A DNA stretch of 64,000 nt from NCBI RefSeq assembly GCF_900111175.1, contig NZ_FOGI01000006.1, positions 1 through 64,000 on the forward strand. Reading direction: 5' to 3'. Shown here one piece after another: positions 42,590-51,659 of the stretch. The DNA comes from Actinokineospora terrae (GTDB taxonomy: Bacteria; Actinomycetota; Actinomycetes; Mycobacteriales; Pseudonocardiaceae). Both the position numbers and the translations under genes were made by a program. The notes under the pieces are model-generated. The model saw nothing but the letters and a program-made list of their open reading frames with translations, did not search any database and was not told where the DNA came from. Positions within the stretch are counted from its first letter, which is position 1; every line of letters starts with the position of its first letter.

Positions 42590-43918
42590 GTGAACGTCGC
42601 CCGCCGGCTCTTGGCGGTGCTCGGCATGCTGACCGCCCTGCTGCTGTCCGCGACCGCGCAGGCCTCGGCGCACCCGTTGAGCACCAGCGCCGTCCTGCTC
42701 GACGTCGGCATCGACGAGGTCACCGCCTCGGTCCAGTTGCCGATCGACCAGCTCGACGTCGCCCTGGGCACCACCTACACCGCCGACTCCGTGCTCGCCC
42801 CGGACACGATCGCCGGCCTGCGCGACTACGTGCAGCACCACATCTCCGCCACCAGCGCCGACCGGCAGACCTGGACCACCAGCGTGAGCGGCGGCCGGGT
42901 CGAGAGCATCGACGGCGTCGACCACCTCGTCCTCGACGCCGCCCTCGCCCCGACCACCGGCGCGGTCGGTGAGTTCACCCTCACCTACGACGCGGTCATC
43001 GACCAGCTCGTCTCCCACCGCGCGTTCGTCTCGGCCCGCGACGGCCACACCGGCGACTACACTACCCTGACGATGCTGTCCTGGCAGACCACCAGCGTCC
43101 TGGTCACTGCCGCCAAACCTGTCGCCACGACCGGGTTCCTCTCCTCGATCCAGCTCGGCGTGGAACACATCAGCGGCGGCAGCGACCACCTGCTGTTCCT
43201 CATCATGCTGCTGCTACCCGCCCCGCTCATCGTCAGCGGCAGGCGCTGGGCCCGCCGCGCCGACCCGTGCCGCGCCCTCCTGCGGGTGGTGCACGTCGTC
43301 ACCGCGTTCGCCATCGGCCACTCCATCACCCTCGTGCTCGGCTCCACCGGCCTCATCCACCTGCCGACCCGGCTGGTGGAGAGCGGGATCACCCTGTCGG
43401 TGCTGGTCTCGGCGATCCACGCCATCCGGCCGATCGTGCGTCGCGGCGAGGTCCTCATCGCGGGCTCCTTCGGACTGCTGCACGGCCTCGCGTTCGCCGC
43501 GTTGCTCGACGAACTCGACCTCACCCGCGCCAACCTCGTACTCAACCTGCTCGGGTTCAACGTCGGTATCGAACTCACCCAACTCCTGGTGGTCGCCCTT
43601 GTCATGCCGTCACTGATCCTGCTCAGTCGCACCACCCTCTACCTCCACTGGCGCGTCACCGCCGCCACCGTCGGCGCCGTGCTGGCCACCGCGTGGTTCG
43701 CCGAACGCGTCGGATTGCTCGCGGACAACCCTCTCGAGCCGATCGGCGACCTGCTCGTCGACCACCCCGTGCCGCTGGCAGGTGGCTTCGCTGTGTTGTC
43801 CGCCGGCGTGCACACGATCAAGCGCCTGCGCCTGCCCGGAACCACGCCGACGCTCACAGCAGGCACACAGGAACCGTCCATGACCGGCACAGGCTCAGCA
43901 GCGGTCGTCAACCCATGA
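42590..43918 (+). CDS. HupE/UreJ-like membrane protein
   Basis: 442 residues from GTG at 42590. Signal peptide ending TAQASAHPLSTSA, an exported beta-rich domain (~30-170), then seven or so helices. GVEHISGGSDHLLFLIMLLL contains the HISGGxDHLLF signature of the HupE/UreJ_2 family, and HVVTAFAIGHSITLVLGSTG plus GLLHGLAFAALLDELDLT carry further conserved His. Related proteins transport nickel or cobalt, but members next to DUF3500 are uncharacterised. Overlaps the next small gene by four bases. Confidence 0.83.
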   Translation: MNVARRLLAVLGMLTALLLSATAQASAHPLSTSAVLLDVGIDEVTASVQLPIDQLDVALGTTYTADSVLAPDTIAGLRDYVQHHISATSADRQTWTTSVSGGRVESIDGVDHLVLDAALAPTTGAVGEFTLTYDAVIDQLVSHRAFVSARDGHTGDYTTLTMLSWQTTSVLVTAAKPVATTGFLSSIQLGVEHISGGSDHLLFLIMLLLPAPLIVSGRRWARRADPCRALLRVVHVVTAFAIGHSITLVLGSTGLIHLPTRLVESGITLSVLVSAIHAIRPIVRRGEVLIAGSFGLLHGLAFAALLDELDLTRANLVLNLLGFNVGIELTQLLVVALVMPSLILLSRTTLYLHWRVTAATVGAVLATAWFAERVGLLADNPLEPIGDLLVDHPVPLAGGFAVLSAGVHTIKRLRLPGTTPTLTAGTQEPSMTGTGSAAVVNP

Positions 43919-44205
43919 CAATGCCCGTCCTCGCGCCACCGTCCACGCCGCGCCCCGAGGCGGGTGTCCCCAGGACATTGTCGATCCCCACCCCCGCCAC
44001 CCGACCGGAACACCGTGGTAGCCGCCACGGCCTCGATGACCCACGACCTGCCTCGGGAGAGACCCACTCGCGACCGCGCACCCCCGGCCGGACAGTGCGG
44101 TCGGCCTTCGTGGTCCTCGCCCTGGTCGCCGCGGGATGGTTCGCCATGCGGAGCCTGCCGTCGTGGTCGAGCCTGGTGAACGCGTTCACCACGACCTACC
44201 GCTGA
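43915..44205 (+). CDS. Small single-helix membrane protein
   Basis: 96 residues from ATG at 43915, overlapping the HupE-like stop (ATGA). A Pro/Arg-rich ~60-residue start is followed by one helix, TVRSAFVVLALVAAGWFAMR, and a short C terminus. Position and coupling mark it as third gene of the DUF3500/HupE-like operon. No family recognised. Confidence 0.6.
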   Translation: MTMPVLAPPSTPRPEAGVPRTLSIPTPATRPEHRGSRHGLDDPRPASGETHSRPRTPGRTVRSAFVVLALVAAGWFAMRSLPSWSSLVNAFTTTYR

Positions 44206-44770
44206 TACTGCCGGCCGTCAGCCCGCAGGCGGGTTCGCTGTGGATGTTCGGCGTACGCGTACCGACCCGATCGATGCTGGCCGTCACCTACGGCCGATCC
44301 GCGATGTCGATGACACTCCCCGCGGGCACGGTCGTCTCCGCGCTGTTCGCCGTCGAGCAATACCGCCGAATCGGCGCGAGCCGGACGACCACCGCCACCC
44401 TCACTGTCGCCTCCGGGGCGGTGTCCGCACTCGGTCTTGCGCGTATCTACCTCGGTGGACTCGCGGTCCGGTGGACGCTCGACCAGCCCTGGTACACCAC
44501 GGTGCCCGCGCTACTGGCCATCGGCACAGCAGCCAGTGCAGCCGTGCGAGGCGCCGCACCCGAGGGTCGGCCCGGCCACCGACGCAAGCGGACAAAACCG
44601 CACCGCACGGCCCGACGCCACGCGAACACACCGCGCGCTCACCGCACTCTTGGCCGCACTGCGCGGCATACGCGCGGTCCCGCTCCGGTCGTGGCTGTCC
44701 GGACTCGGCTACGCCTGCGCCAACTGGACGACCGACCTACTCTGCCTCATCACCGTGACCGCGGCCTTTG
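44206..44770 (+). pseudogene. LPG-synthase-like (YbhN) membrane protein fragment
   Basis: One frame encodes MFGVRVPTRSMLAVTYGRSA and LPAGTVVSALFAVEQYRRIG, then membrane stretches; near 44620 coding shifts frame to LTALLAALRGIRAVPLRSWL and ANWTTDLLCLITVTAAFDV. This is the pattern of the lysylphosphatidylglycerol-synthase TM family, but N- and C-terminal parts are missing and it runs straight into a response-regulator fragment at the shared GACGTC. Confidence 0.6.
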
Positions 44771-44774
44771 ACGT

Positions 44775-45182
44775 CAGCTCGTCGAGGACGACGAGGGCGA
44801 TGTGATCATGATCCGCGAGGCCCTCGAGTGACGCAGCACGAACACCGAACTGCATGTGGTGAACGACGGCATCGAAGCGGTCGCGTTCCTGCGCCGGACC
44901 GACGGTCACGGTGACGTGCCCCGGCCGCGACTGATCCTGCTGGACCTCAACATGCCGATGATGGACGGACGCGAGGTGCTGGCCGAGATCAAGGCTGACC
45001 CAGAGCTGATCACGATCCCGGTCGTCGTGCTTACCACCTCGGCCGCCGACGAGGACGTGCTGAGCAGCTATTCGTTGCACGCCAACGCCTATGTCACCAA
45101 ACCCGCGGATCTTGACGAGTTCCTCGCCGCGGTCGGCAAGGTCGACGAGTTCTTCGCCACCACCGTGCGCCTGCCTGCTTGA
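44775..45182 (+). pseudogene. Response regulator receiver domain, stop codon near start
   Basis: The frame reads QLVEDDEGDVIMIREALE, a TGA at 44829-44831, then RSTNTELHVVNDGIEAVAFL, LILLDLNMPMMDGREVLAEI with the phospho-acceptor Asp, VVLTTSAADEDVLSSYSLHA, NAYVTKPADLDEF. This is a stand-alone Rcp1-type receiver, with acidic pocket, Asp, Thr and Lys all recognisable. It lacks a start codon (fused to the preceding fragment) and has the internal stop. Restart at GTG/ATG near 44856 would lose the acidic pocket. Confidence 0.7.
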
Positions 45183-45445
45183 CCTGTTGGTACTGAATCC
45201 CGCCGAGCCACCACGGAGTGCGTATACGGGCGAGGTCAAGGTGGGCAGGTCAGACAACCTGGTACGACTTCGATCCGTGCCAGTGGCCAACACACCTGAT
45301 GTTGTCGAGACCCGCGGTTCCGAGACAGTGCTGAACAGATCATGGGTCCAGACCATGACGCGATGCGGGGTGAGATGCGCGAGCCGGAGCTCAGCTTGGG
45401 TTACAGGGCCGCCGGTTGCGGTCGGGCCGTGGTGTGCCAGGGTGT

Positions 45446-46204
45446 TCAGGCTGATGGTTCGGGTATCAGGGTGGTGGAGCCGTTCTGCCACACCAGCAGC
45501 GCGGTGCGGATGGGGCGGGTCCTGAGCCAGGCTGTCGCCTCGGGGCCGTTGGCGTAGGCGGCTGTGGCGTCGATGTCGGTGTGGGTGAGGGTCGCGCCGA
45601 CCACGGTGACCGAGGCGATCGCGGTGGGTGTGCGACCGGTGCGGGCGTCGGTTATGTGGTTGCCGCGGTGGGTGGCCCCGGAGGTCGCGACCGCGCCGTC
45701 GTGGATCGGGACGACGGCGATCACCGTCTGGGGGTTGTGCGGGTGCTCTATGCCGATGCGCCAGGGGCGGGTGTGTGGGTCGAGGGTGCGGCAGATGAGG
45801 TCGCCGCCGGTGTTGAGGCAGTAGTCGGTGTCCGGGAGGGCGCGGAGGTGGCGTGCGGCGCGGTCGGCGGCCCAGCCCTTCACCACCCCGCTGGGGTCGA
45901 GGGTGCGGTGCCCGTCGGGGCCTGGGCGGTGGATGCTGAACGCGCCGTCGGAGTCGTGTTCGGCTAGGTGGCCCAAGGCGAGTACCTGGGTGACCTCGGG
46001 TGGGCAGTCGGCGGGGGTGAGTTCGCCGCGGTTGAGGCGGGAGATGTGCGAGTCTGGGCGGTAGGTGCTGAACACGCGGTCCGCCGCGCGCAGGTCGGCC
46101 ATCACCGCGGTCCAGGCCGCGCGGGCCCTCCGGTCGTCGGTGTGCCTGCCGCGCAGGGCAAGGCTCACGGGCATGTTCATGACGTGCTCGACGTAGCGCT
46201 TCAC
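45446..46204 (-). CDS. apbE: FAD:protein FMN transferase (ApbE)
   Basis: 252 residues from ATG at 46204. HVMNMPVSLALRG start, FSTYRPDSHISRLNRGEL (~45-62), TLDPSGVVKGWAADRAARHL (~110) and YCLNTGGDLICRTLDPHTRP (~135) are ApbE signatures, ending with THTDIDATAAYANGPEATAW. It links FMN to a Thr of a target protein. Its start overlaps the FMN-binding protein stop by four bases, and that protein carries the SGATVTS acceptor, making it the obvious substrate. Confidence 0.92.
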   Translation of the reverse strand: MKRYVEHVMNMPVSLALRGRHTDDRRARAAWTAVMADLRAADRVFSTYRPDSHISRLNRGELTPADCPPEVTQVLALGHLAEHDSDGAFSIHRPGPDGHRTLDPSGVVKGWAADRAARHLRALPDTDYCLNTGGDLICRTLDPHTRPWRIGIEHPHNPQTVIAVVPIHDGAVATSGATHRGNHITDARTGRTPTAIASVTVVGATLTHTDIDATAAYANGPEATAWLRTRPIRTALLVWQNGSTTLIPEPSA

Positions 46205-46620
46205 AGTCCGGCTCCGTCCAGGGCTGACTGCAGCGACTGCAGGTAGCCGTCGCTGGTCACGGTGGCGCCGCTGACCATGTCGATGTCGGCGGACTGGGCT
46301 TCGAGCGTCTCCTGCACCAGGATGGGCAGGGCGCGGGCGTTGATCTGCTTGTCCTTGCCGTTGCTGTCCGGGTACTCCACGACGTCCACGGCAGTGATCT
46401 TTCCACTGGAGACGGTCAGGCGGACCTGCACCGGGCCCCAGCGGGTGTCCGCGGCGTCCCCGGTGACGGTGTCACCGCCTGCGGTGGTGCCGCTGCCGGT
46501 TGTCTGGCGGACTTCCGCGGACTTCGCCGAGGACTGCGCGCCCGAGGTGGAGGTGTGGTAGCCGAACAGGAGCACGACCACGGTCATGGTGCTCAAGGCC
46601 CACAGGACTACTCGTCTCAT
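46201..46620 (-). CDS. FMN-binding domain protein, ApbE substrate
   Basis: 139 residues from ATG at 46620. Signal anchor VVLWALSTMTVVVLLFGYHT, a Ser/Thr/Gly linker, then an FMN-binding domain: WGPVQVRLTVSSGKITAVDV and DIDMVSGATVTSDGYLQSLQ. The SGATVTS motif is the flavinylation site where ApbE attaches FMN through a Thr. It sits outside the membrane between a ferric-reductase-like protein and ApbE genes, and should carry electrons for the former. Confidence 0.92.
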   Translation of the reverse strand: MRRVVLWALSTMTVVVLLFGYHTSTSGAQSSAKSAEVRQTTGSGTTAGGDTVTGDAADTRWGPVQVRLTVSSGKITAVDVVEYPDSNGKDKQINARALPILVQETLEAQSADIDMVSGATVTSDGYLQSLQSALDGAGL

Positions 46621-46624
46621 GTCT

Positions 46625-48019
46625 TCACCACGCGAAGTTCTCGATGTGGAGCCGCTCGGCGGGAACGCCCGCGGCCAGGGCGGTGGCGCGCACTAGCGCC
46701 GTCCATTGTTCAGGACCGCACACGTACACCTCGCGCGCGGCGATGTCCGGTACCAGTGCGCGCAGGGCGGACACGTCGTCCACCGGCGCGATCCCGTCGC
46801 CAAGCCAGGAATCGCCGCCGCGGCGGTGCCCGGGCAGGTCGACCACGCGCAGTCGGCGTTCCGCCGCCAGCACCGCGAACTCCCGGGCGAACAGCGGCTG
46901 GGAGGTGAAGCGGTGCAGCACCGCCACGTCGCCGGTCATCTCCTCGGCGAGCGCGCGCAGCGGGGTGATGCCGACCCCGGCACCCACGAGCAGCACCCGG
47001 TCGGACGTGCGGGCCCGCTGGGTCAGCCTGCCGTAGGGGCCTTCGAACAGCGCCCGGGTGCCCGGGGCCAGACCGGCGAGCGCCGCGCTGCCGTCGCCGA
47101 GGGCTTTGACGGTGATCCGCAGGCTGCGTCCGTCGGGGGCGGCGGAGAGCGAGTACGGGTTGGCGCGGGTCCACCCGGGCCTGCCGGGGAAGCGCCAGCC
47201 GAGGAACTGGCCCGCTCGGGCGGGTAGCCGGTGCAGGTCGCGGCCGGTGAGGTAGACCGAGAACACGCCGTCCGCCTCCGGTACCACCGTGGTCACGCGA
47301 AGGTCGTGGCGCAGGTTGCGGACTACAGGCAGGCCGACGCGCCAGATCAGCACGGCTCCGACCGCGGCGATCCACAGCGCCCACCAGAACACCGTCGCCG
47401 CGGTCGAGGTCAGGAACTCCTGCCCGGTCCACAGCTGGTGCGGCAGGGCCAGTCCGACGCCGAGGTAGGCGTAGAGGTGCAGCAGGTGCCAGGACTCGTA
47501 GCGCAGCCGTCGTCTGGCCGCGCGGACGCTGCTCACCGCGGTCAGCACCAGGCACACCGTCCCCGCCAGCGCGAGCAGCACGCCGGGGTAGTCGGTGACC
47601 AGGTCCCAGAACGCGGTGGGCACCGCGGTCAACTCACCCGCCGCGTAGCCCCAGGTGATCACGACGATGTGCGCCAGCACCAGGTTCAGCGAGGTGAACC
47701 CGAGTATCCGGTGGTGGCGGATCACCGCGTCCTGGCCGAAAGCGCGCTCCACCACCGGGATCCGGGCCATCGCCAGCACCTGGGCGAGCAGCAGCGCCGA
47801 GCCGAGCAGCCCGGCCAGACGCCCGACCGAGAGCAGGCCCGCCGTCCACGACGTCAGCCCGGTGATCCCGCCACCCGCCACCCACCAGTAGGTGACCAGC
47901 AGCAGCCCCAGCCACAGCGCCGACCCGGTCGCCAGGCGCACGGCGCGGTCGACGCGGGCGCCGGTGAACGAGGGCGTTCCGGTCGCCGACCCGGTCGTCC
48001 GCCCCGCCGTGGTCCTCAC
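46625..48019 (-). CDS. Ferric-reductase-like transmembrane oxidoreductase
   Basis: 464 residues from GTG at 48019, overlapping the upstream stop (GTGA). Six or so N-terminal helices with paired His (HRILGFTSLNLVLAHIVVIT, SWHLLHLYAYLGVGLALPHQ) bind haem; FAD part with RAGQFLGWRF and NPYSLSAAPDG; NAD(P) part with VLLVGAGVGITPLRALAEEM and YVCGPEQWTALVR at the end. It moves electrons from cytoplasmic NAD(P)H across the membrane, probably to the FMN-binding partner. Stops four bases before that gene. Confidence 0.9.
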   Translation of the reverse strand: MRTTAGRTTGSATGTPSFTGARVDRAVRLATGSALWLGLLLVTYWWVAGGGITGLTSWTAGLLSVGRLAGLLGSALLLAQVLAMARIPVVERAFGQDAVIRHHRILGFTSLNLVLAHIVVITWGYAAGELTAVPTAFWDLVTDYPGVLLALAGTVCLVLTAVSSVRAARRRLRYESWHLLHLYAYLGVGLALPHQLWTGQEFLTSTAATVFWWALWIAAVGAVLIWRVGLPVVRNLRHDLRVTTVVPEADGVFSVYLTGRDLHRLPARAGQFLGWRFPGRPGWTRANPYSLSAAPDGRSLRITVKALGDGSAALAGLAPGTRALFEGPYGRLTQRARTSDRVLLVGAGVGITPLRALAEEMTGDVAVLHRFTSQPLFAREFAVLAAERRLRVVDLPGHRRGGDSWLGDGIAPVDDVSALRALVPDIAAREVYVCGPEQWTALVRATALAAGVPAERLHIENFAW

Positions 48020-48402
48020 GTGCCGATCCCGGTGCCGCCTCGGGTTCCGGGCCCGCCCGCGCCGCTTCGGCCACCGAGGTCGCCGGGACCGTCCGGTCCG
48101 GTTCCACCCGGCACGACCTGGGAGGTGCCGGGGTCGGTCGGGTCGGTGGACCCGATGGTCACCGAGGCGATGCCCACGCCCGCGGTCCCGCCGACGAGCA
48201 CCCCCGCCACGACGGCGGCGGCCACCACGACGCGCCGCACCTCACCCCGCGGTCCTCGCTCGGGTCCGCCCGCCTGGATCGGGACGACCGGGATCGTCAC
48301 CGGGGGAACGTCGTTGCCCAGGGGTGATGGCTCCCAGCGGGATCCGCTGACCGGTGTCTGTCGCTGCTGCACGGCGATCCTTCCGTCGAAGACGAAGCCC
48401 AT
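48016..48402 (-). CDS. Small membrane protein with Gly/Pro tail, first gene of redox operon
   Basis: 128 residues from ATG at 48402 (alternatives upstream exist). MGFVFDGRIAVQQRQTPVSG is followed by a polar region, one helix RRVVVAAAVVAGVLVGGTAG and an exported Gly/Pro-rich tail. It overlaps the ferric-reductase-like gene by four bases. No family recognised; may anchor or present the redox complex. Confidence 0.6.
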   Translation of the reverse strand: MGFVFDGRIAVQQRQTPVSGSRWEPSPLGNDVPPVTIPVVPIQAGGPERGPRGEVRRVVVAAAVVAGVLVGGTAGVGIASVTIGSTDPTDPGTSQVVPGGTGPDGPGDLGGRSGAGGPGTRGGTGIGT

Positions 48403-49023
48403 GGTGGGGCGCCTGTCTGAGAACGCGGAAAGTGCTCCCTGTGCGGGCACTGTGAGCAATGGACCACCAACCCCAGAGACCGCCCGGGTGACCTCGGGTT
48501 CCGGTCACAGGTGGTTCACAGCGCGTTCTGCGAATACACCCCGGTGGGCACGCTGTGCTGGGCAGACGCGGAACTGCCAAGAGCGTGGACCACGCCCGAC
48601 CCGAGCTGAGATGAGTGCGTTCAACGCGCAGATACCCGCTGTTGACCTCAACTGCCCTACTGGCGGCGCCATCAAGGTCATCTTCAAGCCCCTGAACCAC
48701 AGCGAGACCACACAGTGGACGCATCGGGGTCCGCCCCGCCTCCTGCTCCGGAAGAAGAAGGGCGACCTGACCGACGCCGACCACGACCACATACGCGAGG
48801 TCGTCGGCTATGTCCACCGCCACCTCGCCCAGCGACCCCAACACGATGTGGAACACACGAAGTTGCGCTCCTCGTTGATGAACTGGGGACACGACCCGCT
48901 CAAGGGCTGAGGCCCCGGCATCGACGGCAGCGGCCACGCGATCGCGGTCGCGGTCGCCTGACCCGGTCGGGCAGGCTGTGGCCGACCGCCGGACTCGTCG
49001 TGTCTAGTGTGGACGCTGCCTGG
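48403..49023. other. Gap holding a DUF3140 remnant
   Basis: 620 bases between the redox operon start and the ligase gene. Apart from the remnant at 48711-48910, no gene is supported. The promoter for the leftward redox operon should lie at its left end (48403-48550). Confidence 0.4.
48711..48910 (+). pseudogene. C-terminal fragment of DUF3140-like protein
   Basis: The frame reads RLLLRKKKGDLTDADHDHIR, EVVGYVHRHLAQRPQ and LRSSLMNWGHDPLKG, ending at TGA 48910. This matches the C-terminal half of DUF3140 proteins (GRKVLEILGKRKTDLTDEDV-like, then LMNWGHDPLK). The N-terminal half is absent, so only a fragment remains. Confidence 0.6.
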
Positions 49024-51048
49024 TCACGGTCGCGCGGGGAGGGTTGCGCGTGTGGTGATGAGGCTGGCGAACAGGTCGCCGTGGTCATCGACGCGGTCGA
49101 GGAGGTCGTCGGCGGTGAACACGAGCTGTCCCGGCCGGTGGCAGGCTTCGACTTCGTCCCAGGTGATGGGGGTGGAGACGGTGGGGTGTTCTCGGCCGCG
49201 TAGTGAGTAGGGGGCGATGGTGGTCTTGGCGGGGTTGTTCTGGCTCCAGTCGATGAACACCCTGCCGTGCCGATGGTTCTTGGCCATCGTCGCGGTCACC
49301 AGCTCGGGTGTCTGGGCGGCGAAGCGTTCGGCGAGGGCTTTGGCGTAGACGGACGGACGGTCGGGTTGGCGGGTGCGGATTCCGGCGTAGACCTGCATGC
49401 CTTTGGATCCGGATGTCTTGGCGACCGGGGTGAGTCCGTCGGCGACGAGGACGTCGCGGAGTCGTTCGGCGATGCGGCAGCAGTCGACGATGGTGGTGCC
49501 GGGTCCGGGGTCGAGGTCGAACACCAGCCGGTCCGGTGGGCGCTTGACGGGGCCGGGGCCGATGGTCCATTGGGGGACGTGCAGTTCGAGGGCGGCGAGG
49601 TTGGCCGCCCACACGAGCGCGGCGAGTTCGTCGAGGAGCGGGTAGTCGATCGTGCCGGGGCCCCGGCCGCTGCGGCTGCCGGAGCTGGGTAGCCGAGCGG
49701 TGGACAGCCAGGGCGGTGCCCCCCGTGGGGTGTTCTTCTCGAAGAACTGCTCGCCGTCCACACCGTCGGGGAAGCGGATGGTGGTCACCGGTCTGCCCGC
49801 CAGATGCGGGAGCAAGACCGGGGCGATGCGGGAGTAGTAGTGGATGACCTCGCCCTTGGTGAACCCGTCGGCCGGGTAGAGCACTTTGTCCAGGTTGGAC
49901 AGTGTCAGTCGCCGTTGACCGGCCTGGACGGTGACCCGCTCACCTGCCCCGGGTTTGTCGACGACGGGCTCGGCGGCGGGTGTGCTGGCCGGGAACGGTC
50001 CGGGTCGGCTGTGCGGGGCGATGACCTCGGCTGGGTCGCGGTCTTCGCGCAGACCCCGCCAGGCGGTGTGGCGGAGTCTGCCCGCGCCGCGGGTGAACTG
50101 CCGGTAGACCACCTCGCCGACCAGCACCGGGTCGACCCACCGGGCGCGGCGGACATCCTCACGAGGCGGGTCCTCCACGAATGGGTGCCCAGGGCGTTCC
50201 AGGGCTTGCAGGCGGTCCTGGAGGGCGGAGCGTTCGCGTTCGCTGAAGCCGGTGCCGACGTCGCCGAGGTAGACCAGGTCCCCGGTGGTGGGGTCGTGGG
50301 CGCCGAGCAGGAGCCCGCCGAGGATGCCGGTGAACCTGCTCTGCCCCGGCCGCCACCCGCACAGGATCACCTCCTGGGTCTGGATCAGCGGATGCTTGAG
50401 CCACGCACCCGACCGCTGCCCCGGTACATAGGTCGACGCCCGCAGCTTCGCGATCAGCCCCTCGTGCCCCGCGGCCGCCACCTGCTCCAGCAGGGTCTTC
50501 GGGGTGAGCCGGTCAGCGGCGAGCGTGTCGAAGGTGACCGCAGGTACCACAGACGCGAGATACGGATCGGGCATCACCAGCTGCTCCAGCAGCGCTCGCC
50601 GCTGGTCATAGGGAGCTTGCAGGAGCACTTGGTCGCCGAGCCGGAGCAGGTCGAAGGCAAGGAACCGGACCGGTACGTCGTCGAACCGCCCGGTTCGGCG
50701 CGGCGAGGAGCTGTGCTTGCGGTAGCGGCCGCGGCGTTCCTGGAGTGCCCCGAAGTCGGGGCGCCCGTGCTCGTCGTAGACGACGATCTCACCGTCGAAC
50801 ACCGCCGCTCGGCCATCGAGTGCCGGTGCGAGCACCCCGGCCAGCGTGGGGAACTCGTCGGTGAAGTCGATCCCGTTGCGACTGGTCACCACCGTCGAAC
50901 CGTCGGCGCCGATCCGCATCGCGCACCGGTAGCCGTCTAGCTTGTGTTCGTAGGTCCACTCGGGACCCTGCGGGACTCGACCGCCGTCCGGTTTGGCCAG
51001 CATCGGCTCGACCCACTCCGGCACGCCAGCCGAGATGTTCGCTGCCAT
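49024..51048 (-). CDS. ligD: LigD-type ATP-dependent DNA ligase with polymerase domain
   Basis: 674 residues from ATG at 51048 with AGGAG upstream. Ligase domain first (~10-310): EHKLDGYR carries the nucleotidyl Lys, then DGEIVVYDEHG, GLIAKLRASTYVPGQRSGAW and an OB fold. A linker (~340-360) leads to the LigD polymerase/primase domain (~365-670): LSNLDKVLYPADGFTKGEVI, LVFDLDPGPGT with the metal Asp pair, KTSGSKGMQVYAG, and KTTIAPYSLRGREHPTVSTP. No 3'-phosphoesterase domain. It should act with Ku in end joining; no ku gene is in the window. A convergent or divergent partner is not evident. Confidence 0.93.
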   Translation of the reverse strand: MAANISAGVPEWVEPMLAKPDGGRVPQGPEWTYEHKLDGYRCAMRIGADGSTVVTSRNGIDFTDEFPTLAGVLAPALDGRAAVFDGEIVVYDEHGRPDFGALQERRGRYRKHSSSPRRTGRFDDVPVRFLAFDLLRLGDQVLLQAPYDQRRALLEQLVMPDPYLASVVPAVTFDTLAADRLTPKTLLEQVAAAGHEGLIAKLRASTYVPGQRSGAWLKHPLIQTQEVILCGWRPGQSRFTGILGGLLLGAHDPTTGDLVYLGDVGTGFSERERSALQDRLQALERPGHPFVEDPPREDVRRARWVDPVLVGEVVYRQFTRGAGRLRHTAWRGLREDRDPAEVIAPHSRPGPFPASTPAAEPVVDKPGAGERVTVQAGQRRLTLSNLDKVLYPADGFTKGEVIHYYSRIAPVLLPHLAGRPVTTIRFPDGVDGEQFFEKNTPRGAPPWLSTARLPSSGSRSGRGPGTIDYPLLDELAALVWAANLAALELHVPQWTIGPGPVKRPPDRLVFDLDPGPGTTIVDCCRIAERLRDVLVADGLTPVAKTSGSKGMQVYAGIRTRQPDRPSVYAKALAERFAAQTPELVTATMAKNHRHGRVFIDWSQNNPAKTTIAPYSLRGREHPTVSTPITWDEVEACHRPGQLVFTADDLLDRVDDHGDLFASLITTRATLPARP

Positions 51049-51257
51049 CTCCTCGCTCCTGCGCGTAAGTCCGATGAGTGACCACTAAGGACTCAACGCT
51101 AACCGCGCAATCGCCATCACGCGACGCCGCCGACCCGCAGTCATCCCGCCACGGTCGCACCGAACTGCATGAAGTCACGCTGCGACACCGATCACGTGCG
51201 CCACGTACCTCGATCCGGTACCGCAGTCCCCCGCACGAGGGATGCCTCAAACGGAAG

Positions 51258-51272
51258 TGAACATATGTTCGA
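51258..51272. promoter_or_regulatory. SOS box (LexA site)
   Basis: TGAACATATGTTCGA differs by little from the actinobacterial LexA consensus TCGAAC-N4-GTTCGA; the core GAACATATGTTC is a perfect palindrome. It lies 22 bases before the start at 51294 and would place that small gene under DNA-damage control. Confidence 0.65.
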
Positions 51273-51293
51273 CTCCTGGGCTAAGGTGCGTCC

Positions 51294-51659
51294 ATGTTCG
51301 ATGACCGACCCCCTGACGCCACTGTCCACTATCGACACACCAACGCGGGGGTGCGGGTCGCAGTGTTGCCCGCCACCTGCAAGGTCGGCATCCATTCGCT
51401 ACACGCGGTCGGCTACAAAGCCCGCGTGGACCAGGTGGACGGTGTCGTGCGGATCTCGTGCGACAGCTGTGCCGAAGCGCCGGATGTCGATCACTTCTGG
51501 GTGTTGAGGACTACCGGCGCCATCCCGGACCTCGCCGAACTGGACGACGAACCGTACCGGCACATCGTGCCGCTCATGATCGACCCCAGAGGGCGCCGAT
51601 TCCCATCTCCAGTCGACGGGGCTGCGAATGTGCCACCGCGGCGGTCGGGCTCCTCGTAG
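51294..51659 (+). CDS. Small unknown protein, probably SOS-controlled
   Basis: 121 residues from ATG at 51294 (AAGGTG upstream). No membrane segment. YRHTNAGVRVAVLPATCKVG then IHSLHAVGYKARVDQVDGVV and RISCDSCAEAPDVDHFWVL suggest a small zinc-binding or beta-rich fold with three Cys. The second half has PYRHIVPLMIDPRGRRFPSP. I do not recognise it. A near-perfect LexA site precedes it, and a ligase-polymerase gene is divergent upstream, so a role in damage response is possible but inferred. Confidence 0.55.
   Translation: MFDDRPPDATVHYRHTNAGVRVAVLPATCKVGIHSLHAVGYKARVDQVDGVVRISCDSCAEAPDVDHFWVLRTTGAIPDLAELDDEPYRHIVPLMIDPRGRRFPSPVDGAANVPPRRSGSS

Noticed and set aside
48505..48792. Leftward frame with some protein-like text near 48600
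   Set aside because: No start or family, and it overlaps the rightward DUF3140 remnant; not called.
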